A stretch of 64,000 nt of DNA from Hyposmocoma kahamanoa (taxonomy: Eukaryota; Arthropoda; Insecta; Lepidoptera; Cosmopterigidae), in assembly GCF_003589595.1 (NCBI RefSeq), contig NW_020653945.1:8122976-8186975 (forward strand). Reading direction: 5' to 3'. The translations under genes and the position numbers were made by a program. The notes under the pieces were generated by a model. That model searched no databases and was not told the DNA's origin. It saw only the letters and a list, made by a program, of their open reading frames with translations. This document shows, one piece after another, positions 41,697 through 52,100 of the stretch (position 1 is its first letter; every line of letters begins with the position of its first letter).

Positions 41697-42840
41697 AGGG
41701 CGCATTTATATTATATAGACACGAATTTCGTCGCGCTCACCCCCCGCGCGGCCGCCGCGCGGTCGAAGAGCGAAGTCCGTGTTGCCGCCGCGCAGCGGCC
41801 GCGTGCGTCTAACTGTAATGGCAAAATACGCTGTATTTAGGAAATGAAACTATTTTTCCGGATTTAAATCGCGTATATTTGTTTTTTAAAACAAACCGAC
41901 GTTTCGGGCCCTTTACAGGTCCCATGGTCACGTTTAATTAAGTTTAATTTTTACATATATATAGTTTACATACATATGTATAGTTTAATTTAAACATTAA
42001 GTTTAATTTATTATTAATTATTAGTAGAAATTGGAATAAACTAAAACATATTAATTAGTACTGCAGTCTTATGTCTGTTTGGGATTTTTCATTAGAGGAA
42101 ATACTGGATCCCAAACTGGTGGTACGGAGAAACCATCTTCCCTGTTGATGTTTTTTGTGTTTTGTTGATGTTGTTTGTTTGATGAATTAGGATGTTTTTT
42201 AATTTCAATGGCCTCTCGCAGCATCCTGGGTAGATAACGGACTTCTTTTGCAAGGACCTAGGGTTTGTCAAACTTCATTGAATGTGTAGGTTTATCCATG
42301 ACATGCTCGCAGACTGCAGACTTGTTTACGCGACGGTGTTTGACATCAGCTATATGTTCTTTGACGCGGGTACAAATACTTCGCTTTGTTTGTCCAATAT
42401 AAGAGAGACCGCACTCACAGTCAAGCTTGTAAACTCCTGCATCCTGTAAGGGGATGTTACATTTCACGGGTCTCAGGAACTGAGAAATCGATTTAAATCA
42501 GGAAAAATAGTTTCATTTCCTATGTGTAACAATCGCGAAATCCTAAGAACTCGATACGCTGTATTTGTTTAGCTTTTTCGTTTTAAGTTAAATGAGCGTT
42601 CCGGACACGCGGACGAGACTGGTTTGAATTTGATTTACGCGGCGACCTGCGCGGTCACCGAGCGGCCTCCGTGGCGGCCCGCGCGGCGACCGGGCGGCGA
42701 CCGCGCCGTAGATTTCTGCAGAGGAATTTAAATAGAATTCAGATTCGCCATTAATGTACATGAAGGTGTGGTAACTGAGTGGTCGCCGCGCGGCGGCCGC
42801 GCGAAAACTTTCTCCTCGCGTAACTGGGCGCTTAGTCACG
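41697..42840 (+). repeat. GC-rich TIR element, copy 2, interrupted by a Penelope-like element
   Basis: 'gggcgcatttatattatata' at the left, 'cgaatttcgtcgcgctcacc', 'gtctaactgtaatggcaaaatacg', 'cattaatgtacatgaagg' and 'cgtaactgggcgc' at the right match copy 1 (15335-15695) in opposite orientation. Dense 'cgcgcggcggccgcg' text is strikingly GC-rich. The minus frame 42588-42839 is a translation of it. A Penelope-like fragment sits at 41839-42554. Confidence 0.7.
41839..42554 (-). mobile_element. Penelope-like element fragment with GIY-YIG domain and 12-bp target duplication
   Basis: Directly flanked by tacgctgtattt on both sides (41827-41838 and 42555-42566). On the minus strand it enters with 'tcgagttcttaggatttcgc', then 42467-42258 encodes GVYKLDCECGLSYIGQTKRS and VKEHIADVKH, the GVYxx..YIGQT..R..EH signature of the GIY-YIG endonuclease that ends Penelope-like polymerases. 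It exits through the terminal block with 'gggcccgaaacgtcggtttg' and 'aaaaatagtttcatttccta'. The reverse transcriptase is absent. The clean duplication shows it integrated as this short form. Confidence 0.85.
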
Positions 42841-43249
42841 CGACAGATGCGTGATTATTATATTGTTTCGAACAAATATTACCTACACAAAAATTCCTGC
42901 TGCATTATAATATGATGATTAAACTTTACATTCCCAGTCCCAGTCCCGCGAGTGGTGTATTATTTCGCACCATTGACTGAACCGAAATGTTTTTGTAGCA
43001 AAGCTACCCAGTCATGCTGGCACAGCCTATCATCGGTGGTCACTGCCACGAAAAATAGGCAACCGCTCCATTCTCAGCACGCTAGCACGCTGGCGTTAGA
43101 CTGACATTTAAATTTTATAATTTACACTATGCCAATACCTACTTTACCAGTGATAGTATCAATGTCAATCAGCTTTAATAAAATATATTTATTACTACGC
43201 TATACGTATTGCTTGGCAAATTATAAATACCTACCTATTTTAATTGTAC

Positions 43250-43358
43250 AGGGTTTAGAGCACGTCAAGCTTGATACTTATGATTTAAATTCAATTCTAT
43301 GCCATTTACGACAGAGAATGGTCCAAAGAGTCAAGCTTGATGTGCTCTTGATTGTACT
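43250..43358. repeat. 'gtcaagcttgac' MITE, copy 2
   Basis: Inverted ends 'agagcacgtcaagcttgata' and 'tcaagcttgatgtgctcttg' enclose about 50 bp with 'gaatggtccaaaga'. The same layout is at 62512-62617. Confidence 0.75.
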
Positions 43359-43439
43359 TTCACATGTTTAGCGCTACATTTAAAAATGAAAATGTCCTAT
43401 ATTATAACTAAATGGATATTATAAAACGTGCAGAGTCAG

Positions 43440-43990
43440 ATCGCCGCGCCGTGTCGTTTTCACGGTCGTCGGACGCGAGGCTGGCACGGCAGGCGGCCGT
43501 CGCTCACACAAAAAAACAACTTTCCTCGAAACGGGCGATGGCGCTAAGCGATTGACACGTTCCAAAACGTAATAAGCGCCCGTAAACGGAACTCACTTTA
43601 AATCTTTTGGCTACGCGGATGGTTCAGCCGAAATAACTTGTTGATGTGCGTTGCGGGCGGTACGGGGGTGCGCGGGCTTAGAGGGGGCTAGCGCCGCCGA
43701 GCGACGGCCTGTCTCGCGGCGGCGAGCCGGCGACACCCTGTCTGCCGCGGTCGGCGCTGTTGCCGTTCCGTGCACATTCTTGTCCGCCCGCACCCCCCTC
43801 CAACGCTCATGAGCCACCCGCGCGCACTGAGCGACAACGTCGCATGCAAACTTGTTTCGTAAACGGATGTGGCAGCGACCGGGCAGGGCGGTATATCTAT
43901 CCTTTTCTATCATGCGGATATCCAAGTGAGGAAATAGGATAGCAACGGTGGCGCTATGTGCTATCGGCTCCCACTTGCGGCATTTTTTCA
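43440..43990. promoter_or_regulatory. CpG-rich DNA upstream of brinker
   Basis: This strongly CpG-rich stretch 0.7-1.2 kb before the brinker start contains an exact silencer-element match (43729) and two TGGCGCT sequences (about 43537 and 43946) that fit the Brinker binding consensus TGGCGYY, which would allow autoregulation. The 126-codon minus frame (43611-43991) has the Arg/Ala/Pro skew of any frame in such DNA, and I do not call it a gene. Confidence 0.45.
43729..43744 (+). promoter_or_regulatory. Match to Dpp silencer element, proximal
   Basis: GGCGAC-ACCCT-GTCTG fits GRCGNC-N5-GTCTG exactly. It is about 930 bp upstream of the brinker ATG, within the CpG-rich block, and is the best-placed candidate for direct Dpp repression. 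Confidence 0.6.
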
Positions 43991-44673
43991 CGTCGAGAAT
44001 GAGGCGAGATTACTAATATAGGCAGTGTTCACATTTGATAAAATAAGTTTCGTTTTTTTTATCCTAAAAATATAAAATATATGCAATTTCCTTTACAATG
44101 TTATAAGATAGACGAGTATAACTTATTATAGAAAAATATGTTTTAATTACGAATTACTCTACTTTTTGTTCATCTATTTAGAAAAAGCGTTTTCCACTCT
44201 GTCAAGTGGAAAATGAATGATCATTATTAAGTAAGTTAGTAGATTTAATGCAGTCACGCTGCCACAAACTAACAGTTTGTTAGCTACAAATTGAATACAA
44301 TTTGCAGAGTATAATGTATATTATGTGAGCTCCCGTCGCCGCCGACTATCCATCGTATCTGATAAATACTTTTTTCATGTAGTCAGTCTCTGTTTACTTG
44401 TTTTTTTACAAAATTAGTAACCTAGACAAAATACAGTTAGTTCAAATCAAACCAAACAGGACTTAGGAAATGTTATGCAAAAGTACAATATAATTTATTG
44501 TGAAATAGTCTTTATGAGCACATAAGACCCGCGCGTCGCGCGCTCACGTTCGGGTGGTACGCGCTTCGAGCAGCAAGCCCGCCGCCAACATCCGCGCCTT
44601 GCCGAGCGGCGAGCGAGCGACAGACAGTCAGTTCGGCGCCGACACTCGCCACGCGCACACGTTTGATCAAAAA

Positions 44674-45390
44674 ATGGCTGCCGCCCACACACACTCGGCT
44701 ACTGTGCCCTCTGACCGCCGCCCTGAGGGACGTGCCGGTTCCCGACGCATTTTCCCACCACAATTTAAGTTGCAAGTACTTGAAGCATACAGACGAGATG
44801 CCCAATGTCGCGGTAATCAACGAGCTACTGCCAGAAAGTTTGGAATCCACAGACGACAGATTCAGAAGTGGCTTCAAGCTGAGCCCTCACTGCGAGCCGC
44901 TCTGCTGAGGAGAGCTCCACAACCAGCGCCATCACCTCCGCCATACGCAGCTGGTTCTCCGGAAAGTGCCCGTCTGCCGTCACCACCACCTGCAGCGCTT
45001 CCCACGCTAGTGCAAGTGCCAACACCCGTACAAGTGCCCACGCCACTACAGGTGCCTACGCCGATACCAGTGCCTATGCCTGTAGCGCTGCCCATTGATG
45101 TGCCTATAGACTTATCGGTACGCAGACCGTCACCACCACCAGCACCACAACCAAATCACGTATATCCTACTGTGCCAGAAACACCAAGAAAACCGTTCAA
45201 ACTATTCCGACCATATCTGGATGAAGACGAAGAAGACAAGCGACCAGCGGTAGCGTCGCTGCCGGTAACCAGCGGCGTGCACGTGTCCGCGTTCGTGCCA
45301 GTGCAGAGCGCGGCCGGATGCGCGTTGGCCGCATGCCCCGCACCACGTTGGTGCGCACCTATGCCCTCCTTTCCAGCTCCTCTCAGATGA
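44674..45390 (+). CDS. brk: Brinker, transcriptional repressor of Dpp targets, single coding exon
   Basis: Brinker binds TGGCGYY sites and represses Dpp/BMP target genes. In flies it is itself turned off by Dpp. The 238-residue product (fly protein ~700) starts MAAAHTHSATV at an ATG in good context (aaaaATGG); upstream codons have no ATG in frame. Residues ~22-78 are the Brinker homeodomain-like DNA-binding domain: GSRRIFPPQFKLQVLEAY then RGNQRATARKFGIHRRQIQK and WLQAEPSLRAAL. Residues 79-140 are Pro-rich with QVPTP repeats. PIDLS at 144-148 is a CtBP-type motif, and FKLFRPY at 175-181 resembles the fly FKPY Groucho motif. An acidic run (DEDEEDK) follows. A possible initiator TCAGT lies at about 44627-44631, and AATAAA is at 45633-45638. 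The single coding exon agrees with the fly gene. Confidence 0.93.
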   Translation: MAAAHTHSATVPSDRRPEGRAGSRRIFPPQFKLQVLEAYRRDAQCRGNQRATARKFGIHRRQIQKWLQAEPSLRAALLRRAPQPAPSPPPYAAGSPESARLPSPPPAALPTLVQVPTPVQVPTPLQVPTPIPVPMPVALPIDVPIDLSVRRPSPPPAPQPNHVYPTVPETPRKPFKLFRPYLDEDEEDKRPAVASLPVTSGVHVSAFVPVQSAAGCALAACPAPRWCAPMPSFPAPLR

Positions 45391-45632
45391 GAGCATGCCT
45401 CAGGGGCTCAGCCCCGAAACTACTGTGATCTAGTCGCTGACGCCTGGCTGGCGCCGCCCGGGGCGTAGCCCTCCATCATCGTGCCTTATTGTACACGTCG
45501 CCATAGTGCATTATGCCATCATCTAGATGATAGCTTATTTTTGTGTATAAAATATAAGATTGTATTTTTATATGTGGGGTTTATGAAGCAAGCATATGGA
45601 GAATGAATATTATAACGATTTATTATTATTAT

Positions 45633-45638
45633 AATAAA
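45633..45638 (+). terminator. Candidate poly(A) signal of brinker
   Basis: AATAAA about 240 bp after the brinker stop, the first clear signal on this strand. Confidence 0.45.
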
Positions 45639-46050
45639 GAGAGTTGTTTATTAAATCGCATTTTAATTTATGGTTTTTTACGGGTCCGTTGTGGGGCAGG
45701 TAGCGCCGGCGCCACCCGCCCCCAAAGAAACTACCTGACACTACTACTTCATTCTCATGAAATCGCTTATAAAATTGAACTCGGTCTAACTAGTATATTT
45801 GTACATACATTCTTATATATAAGAAAACCTACATGTTAAGCTCATAAATTGAAATAAAAACCTAATTTTTAAATGAGAAAGATGTAAATTACATTTTTAG
45901 AATTATAATTATTATATAATTAGAAACTACAAAAATTCTTGTTTTCAACCGAGTAATGCGTACTATAGGGGAAAACTATTATAAACCAAAATATATTGCA
46001 AAATCTTTTATAAAAGCATCTAAGTAAGAATCAATGTTTACTGTTTTGTA

Positions 46051-46089
46051 TTGGGTATAATTTTCATTATACATGAAAATTATACCCAA
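46051..46089. repeat. Perfect 17-bp hairpin, 5-nt loop
   Basis: 'ttgggtataattttcat' at 46051-46067 and its exact complement at 46073-46089. Confidence 0.9.
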
Positions 46090-47607
46090 AAATGTGCTTC
46101 AGTCAGTGGCAACATAATATCTGCTAATTAAGCATTGCTTATTATTAAGCAATCGATAATTAATCATTTTATAATGTTTTAAGTATTTAACTAATTCAAC
46201 AATCGCAGCATTGTAGCGAAGGTAGCAATAGTAACAATTTGATAGCGCGCTAGTGTACTGTACCAAGTCTACACCTTTATTTTTTAAGGGTAACATAACA
46301 ATAAACATTCCCGATAATTAACTATACTAACAGCAAAACGACGTTCCAATTCGACGAGAATGAAGAACAAAGCACCTACCTTCTGCGAATGTCTTGGCAT
46401 TAATCGTTGATATCATTGCAAAATTACTTAAATATTGATCAACCAACATCAGACCAAACGATTACGAAAGAGTGCACTTAAAAATGCAAATCTTATTTAC
46501 AACAACATTTATAAATATAATGTCTTAACAAGATTAAAATGAAGCTATTAAATAACCATTACATTCTACACAGAGAGACGGAAACGTGGTAATGGTGTTG
46601 TATATATTCAAAGGGTAATTGTTATAAAATGAAACTATTACAAATTACATTTGTTTAATTATTAAAAAAAAATACGAACAATTATAATTTACCTATCAAT
46701 AAAACCATGCAAATACTTGGTGGTAGCGTTGCCTTGTTCAAATTTTATACAGACGCGTAGACGTGCGAATAAAATAAAAATGGATGTCTGGTGGTGTGAA
46801 GTCATGATAAGTCTATCAACTCTCGGCATATTGACTTTGTAATGTAAGTAGGTCTACATGCACGTAAATGCTTCGGATGTCAAGTCTTCACAGACGGTCT
46901 TCAAATGTCCGCTTAAAAAATTTTCTTCTCTTCTTTCATTTTATTTACATCCATAAAAATGTTTAAGTTCCTGATAGATTTGATGTAAAAAATAATAAAC
47001 ATGACTTGCATATTGACTCAACACTAGTGGTACATACTTTAATGTTTAAATAAACAATACATACGGAACTTATGTGTATGAAATAGTTTGCGCGTTTCAG
47101 CGATGGTAGTCAAGAGCGAGAGCGATTGTTTCTCAACTGACAGGGTCGAGTGTTGGAATCCCTACAGGCGGCGCGGCGGCATGTATGTTACCTACGACTT
47201 TATTTTCCGAGTCACGTACATTTGTGAATATGTATAATACTAATACCTCCATCTAACTGTGTAGGAAAAGATCAAGCAATGTCACAACAAAGTTGCAACC
47301 CACATTGGCCAAGTAAGTACCTATGACGGAATATGGCCCACACCGTCTCCTCAAAGGAGACCCGTACCCAACAGTGAGATGCATACCGACTTAATAATTA
47401 TTATATAGGACTTTTTTAGCATTTAGCAAGGTCTTTTTTTTAATTCCAAAAAAGTGCCTTATATTATGTTTACATAACAAATCGGATAGACTGACGAAGT
47501 GAAAGTCATAAAAACTCATCACCATAGCCGCGCAGGGAATTGGAGCTTTTAAGAAGTAAGCAAAGGACAATAAAACGTCTTTGCGTGGTTTTGTATAGGG
47601 CGAGTCA

Positions 47608-47623
47608 GGCGTCGCGCTGTCTG
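47608..47623 (+). promoter_or_regulatory. Match to Dpp silencer element, downstream of brinker
   Basis: GGCGTC-GCGCT-GTCTG fits the consensus exactly and lies about 2.2 kb beyond the brinker stop codon in a CpG-rich island. Confidence 0.55.
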
Positions 47624-48347
47624 GCAAAGCGCAGCCAGGCGGCCGCCCGGTGCTGCATACATGCGGCGCGGGTGAGTCGCTCGTGCAGTCACGGATCGGT
47701 GCACTGTGAAGTCGTTCATTTTATAGATTTACTTATATGTATATTTCTCAGTTTTATGTACCAACTAGAGAAACTTTATTTCAACGTATGTCACGTTAGA
47801 AAAACATGAGATACAAGGAAATCGAAAGTAGACAAGTTTTGAACATTTTTTTAACGAAAGTTCTTTTAATTTGAAACTACTGTAGAAAGGAATATTGAGA
47901 AATGTTTCCTGTATCAAAATTAAACGGTCATGATCATGGCTTAGCTCTCGCCTTCACTAATCCAAATACATTCACAGCAATTAGTACGTTTTCAAAACGC
48001 ATAGTTTGCGTGTTTTAATTTTATTATAGAGAGGTAAACATGTTGCACCGGGTATTTTCGTTTTGCCTTGTGGCAAAAATATGCGTTAGGTAGGGCCTAC
48101 CTACATAATTATTTTGGTACTTGCCCGGGTTTCTGACGTGGTTTGACGTCTTGGCTAATTCGCCATATTTTTGAACATATTTTAGCAAAGCACAAAGCTC
48201 ATGTACACGTACAAAAGAAGTATTTAAAATGCAATGTTAGTAAAAAAACACAGTACACACATAGGAAGAAATTGCTATGAAAGTCGTTTCCTAAGTCGTT
48301 GATATAATTTATATTAATTAATACGTAGATCGTAAGTGAGACTTAGT

Positions 48348-48395
48348 CTATAATATAACGGAAATAGGATGGATCCTATTTCCGTTATATTATAG
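48348..48395. repeat. Perfect 23-bp hairpin, 2-nt centre
   Basis: 'ctataatataacggaaatag' plus 'gat' at 48348-48370 is repeated as its exact complement at 48373-48395, separated by GG. A nearly continuous palindrome of this length is unusual. Confidence 0.95.
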
Positions 48396-49149
48396 AGTGG
48401 GTGAAACTGGGTATTTGAAAGAATATAATCTGATCGAAATTTCTCAGTCCGCGTCTGCTCAGCCCATGAAAGTGCATATTGGCTGCAGTCGCAGTTGTTA
48501 GATATTTACGACGCCCTGCCGGACGAGATGGGCCATAAAGCAACGTAGGCATCGCACCACTATGATGTCAAGGATATTTTTGGCACTGGCTACTCTCGTG
48601 TTATGGACTGTTAAGTCTAGCATTTGCTATGACGCTAAATAGATATGAAATGCGTATATAGCGTGTGCAGTGAAAACAAAAATGCTTACGATCGACCTAT
48701 GTAATATTCTAACAGTAATTGGAGATTTTTTTTAACAGAGCCGTAAGCTCTATCAAGCAGGGTTCAACAACAGTTAGCCAAAACAGTCGTTAGGTCCTTT
48801 AAAACAACCTTTCCGGATTTATTTGTCTACCTGTGACGACAAAAGGGCATTAAAATCCCTTTGAATGAGTATTTCCTTAGCGCAAACATAAAATAATTAG
48901 CTGCGGTGTCTTTGTTTGGCTCTTCCAGAAATTCCTCGAGCTGCGGGTTGTTTGATCGCGGCATGCGCTTCTAGCGTTTGTTCTTTTTGATGTTGTGTTC
49001 AGCGGACAAGTTACGTAAACGATACGAACGCATCTTTCCGGTATTCCGAACGGCGAAATTTTAAGAAATTGGTACACCAATAAATTTGAATGTTGTCAGT
49101 AATATTCATTATGCCAGTTTTGTGTTAGTTTACAAGAATAAAATGTTAA

Positions 49150-49430
49150 TTTTTTTTATGATCCCAAGTGACAGGACCGTGTTAAGCGACCCGCTTGTGC
49201 ATGACAGTTGCAGTGACACGCAAAGAGCACTGCCACCGGGCCCGTTACCTTGAAACATAGGTTGACAAGTCCTATATGCCTATAATTTCACCAGTCACCC
49301 TTACCGTTCAAAGCCGGAACACAGTAACGCTCACATTGCTACTTAGCAGCATATATTGGTAAGGTGGCAGTACTTCCCTGGACGAACATTGCTGTCATAA
49401 GAAGCTCTACTGCTATTTAATCACATGGCT
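49150..49430 (-). repeat. Interspersed repeat family R, copy 3
   Basis: On the minus strand 'gttcgtccagggaagtactg', 'gcaatgtgagcgttactgtg' and 'ttccggctttgaacggtaag' match the plus-strand copies at 22430, 23480 and 61225. Confidence 0.7.
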
Positions 49431-51055
49431 ATGTAACTAACTAAAAAGCGTAGAGTCACTACGAAAAAGGACATGCCATTACTTCCTTTACTTCTTTTAT
49501 CAGACAAATGGCTGCTAATGCTGTCATTATTGCTTTGGATGCGCTGGAAAATAATACCTAAGACTTCTGTGTATTATAAGATTAAACTTATTTCCCGTTA
49601 AGCTTATTAAACGAGTTGGAAATGCAGACTTTAATGAAAGAAGCCCTTCAGCATCGCCGCGGCATACTCAACGAGTGTCGCTGTGTGCATAAATACCACC
49701 TCGCGATAACAAATACCCGTGATGCATAGGGTTTCAGATTTCAGCATTTGTTTTTAGTATTTAATTATTAGTGATGATACAGCAACTATTATACATTTTT
49801 AGTTTTTCCCGTTGAATACGCTTAATGTGTGGGTTACATAGTATCTAAGTAAATTAAATGTCGTATTGAGAAATAATGTCTTATAACATCGTGACCCTCC
49901 AACGTCCAACATTACAAACTATACAATAATACCCTAATAACTATATAATACCCTAATACCCTTTAACCCTGTGTTGCGATTTTCGACGTCGTTATTGGAG
50001 CATCGATGTAAAATGCAACGTAGTGATTGCAATAACAACAATTATAGAGCAACCTTTCAGTTTCCAAGAGCTGAACTCCTAAATAAATCAGTGCGGTGTC
50101 GTCAGTACAGCACATAAATAGCGCCAATCACAAGACAGACGAGGCGGCGGCGGCTGCGCATAGAGCATTTTCGGCGGTAAGCAACGGACCGTCAGGCAAT
50201 TGTGATGGCATCGCGCGTGATGGCCGCGGCCGCTTGCTTGGCGCCAACCGCCCGCGTGTTATTTCCGACGCCATTACTCACACCGGCTTCGACTAATTAT
50301 AATATGCTAGCTCGCATCGCTCACGTCCACTGACCGCTTATGTATCCTGTCTCAACCAAATGTATGCTGCACTCGTGAAATTTCAAATTTTTGTTCTCTC
50401 AGAATCGCGCACGCGATAACCGTGTGCTCATTACCCGTGTCGTTAATTGATATAGCTTCAATGAATGTGGCATTTCGGTAAGATCAGAGGTGTCGGCGGC
50501 GTTGAAGCGGTTCTCGGTAAATACGAGTGCGTAGATGCGCAATCAGCGCCCCCGCGCCCCCTGACACCGGCCTCGATACTGATAGCGCCCAAACGGTTGG
50601 CGTACTGTGCCATTTAGAGCATTAAATTACATACAGACAATGAACTACACACTCACATTGGTTGTGTTTTAAAATATGTTTAAATTACGACAAACGTGTG
50701 TTTTAGGCGGTATTAGGTACCTATGTGAAGGGTTTCTTCGGCCTATATTCTAACAATTTGATTGCAAAGATGCGGCAGGGATTGGATTATGGATAATATC
50801 TATGTTATGCGCGATCGTAAATATCAAAGTGCAATGATAAAACAACATCGAATAGAGTGTAATTTAACAGATCACGGTACCAATGACATTGAACCTATAT
50901 TATCCTATTGAAGGATTTCTAAAATAAGCTTGTATAGTCATTGTTTAGTAACTGTGTTCTGAGGGATGTTCTAACGAGAATATATTTATATGGAGATGGA
51001 TAATAACTAAAACCCTGACTGGTTCCTCACTTCTTTCTGGTATGAATTTACTTAA

Positions 51056-52098
51056 CACGTTCGCGGACAGTGAGTCACCCATTTTGGACACTAAAAAATT
51101 GTATGAGATATTTGGAAATGTCATAGCAGAATCGTCACATCACGATCATAGTGGATTGCTGAATGTGACAATAGATGCTATACCAATCGGTTGCTATAGC
51201 AGTCGTCGCTAAACGAATCATGTCGTGAAACATCAACTCTGTCTTTCTCGTGGGCTGAAACCTCCGACTCTTCAACGCTAGAAAAACTTTCAGATGTCCC
51301 ATCAGACACCTCGTCAAATATGCTTTGCAACATTGACGTTGATCAGCTTCGATGGTTTTTTGGGAGGCATTTGCAACCAATTTTGAACAAATAAGTAGGT
51401 GCCTGAATCGACTTGTACTGATGACGATTTAGATGATGCTTTTGTAACAATTAAGACTCAAAATTATATTCGTACAAAAGTATATAAAAACAAATGTCTT
51501 ACAAGAAACATAATTTCAGTTGAATAACGAATCTATATAAAAATAAGAGTTAAAGGATTTATGTAAATAAGTTGTGTTTTTAGAAGGTGAGACCATTGCA
51601 AATTAGGTTATACGAGTAATGCAAATAAACTAACATTTGTCTTGTATTTTAGTATTTACGACACTATTTAGACAAATAAAAACAGAAAAACAATATTTAC
51701 GACAATTGAAACAGTGTGACAATATGGCGTCGGCGCACGAAAATCACTTCAATCACACGTGTCAACTCTCCGAGCGACGCCCTGAGCGTATGATGGAACA
51801 AAATGTCATACAACACAAACACAGATTCTATAGCATTGGTGTCCAAAATTCCGGGGGTGGGAGGGGCGAGGTGACTACAAATTTTGTTTGTGAGCAGATA
51901 ACATTTTGTGGGATAGTAATCGTTATTTATCGTGGATTAAAGGTAACAGTAAACCTTGATCAATACTAATTTCCTGTGGTAAGGTGTCTTTAGCATTTCT
52001 GCTCAGGAAATGGGGACGAACTTCGCATGCTATATAGCATTCACGTCAATGTTCGGCAGGCAAATACGGATGTTATAGCATTGCAGTCCGCGAACGTG
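51056..52098. mobile_element. piggyBac-like element, internally deleted
   Basis: TTAA flanks both sides (51052-51055 and 52099-52102), and the ends are inverted CACGTTCGCGGAC. These are the hallmarks of the piggyBac superfamily. On the minus strand about 51440-51180 one frame reads an acidic FDEVSDGTSESFSSVEESEV, as in the N-terminal region of piggyBac transposases, but there is no catalytic core, so this ~1.04 kb copy is non-autonomous. Its right TTAA touches the TIR of the family T element at 52101. The frame 51637-51969 inside it matches nothing I recognise. Confidence 0.75.
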
Positions 52099-52100
52099 TT

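Larger units (their letters stand above)
45700..51050. other. Gene-poor DNA downstream of brinker
   Basis: No frame with family resemblance. CpG-rich islands at about 47580-47700, 50130-50310 and 50490-50600, one exact silencer-element match (47608), a hairpin (48348-48395) and one family R repeat (49150-49430) are the visible features. Confidence 0.5.

Noticed and set aside
43611..43991. 126-codon minus-strand frame upstream of brinker
   Set aside because: Its Arg/Ala/Pro-rich text follows from CpG-rich DNA, a plus-strand frame overlaps it, there is no family resemblance, and a regulatory match lies inside it.
44512..45396. Minus-strand and other-frame shadows of brinker
   Set aside because: The plus frame has the Brinker DNA-binding domain; the rest are mirror translations of the same bases.
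48348..48395. Hairpin as a transcription terminator
   Set aside because: Intrinsic hairpin terminators are bacterial, and there is no T-run; it is one of several palindromes in this eukaryotic DNA.
51637..51969. 110-codon plus-strand frame
   Set aside because: Lies wholly within the piggyBac-like element, opposite to its putative coding strand, and resembles no transposase region.
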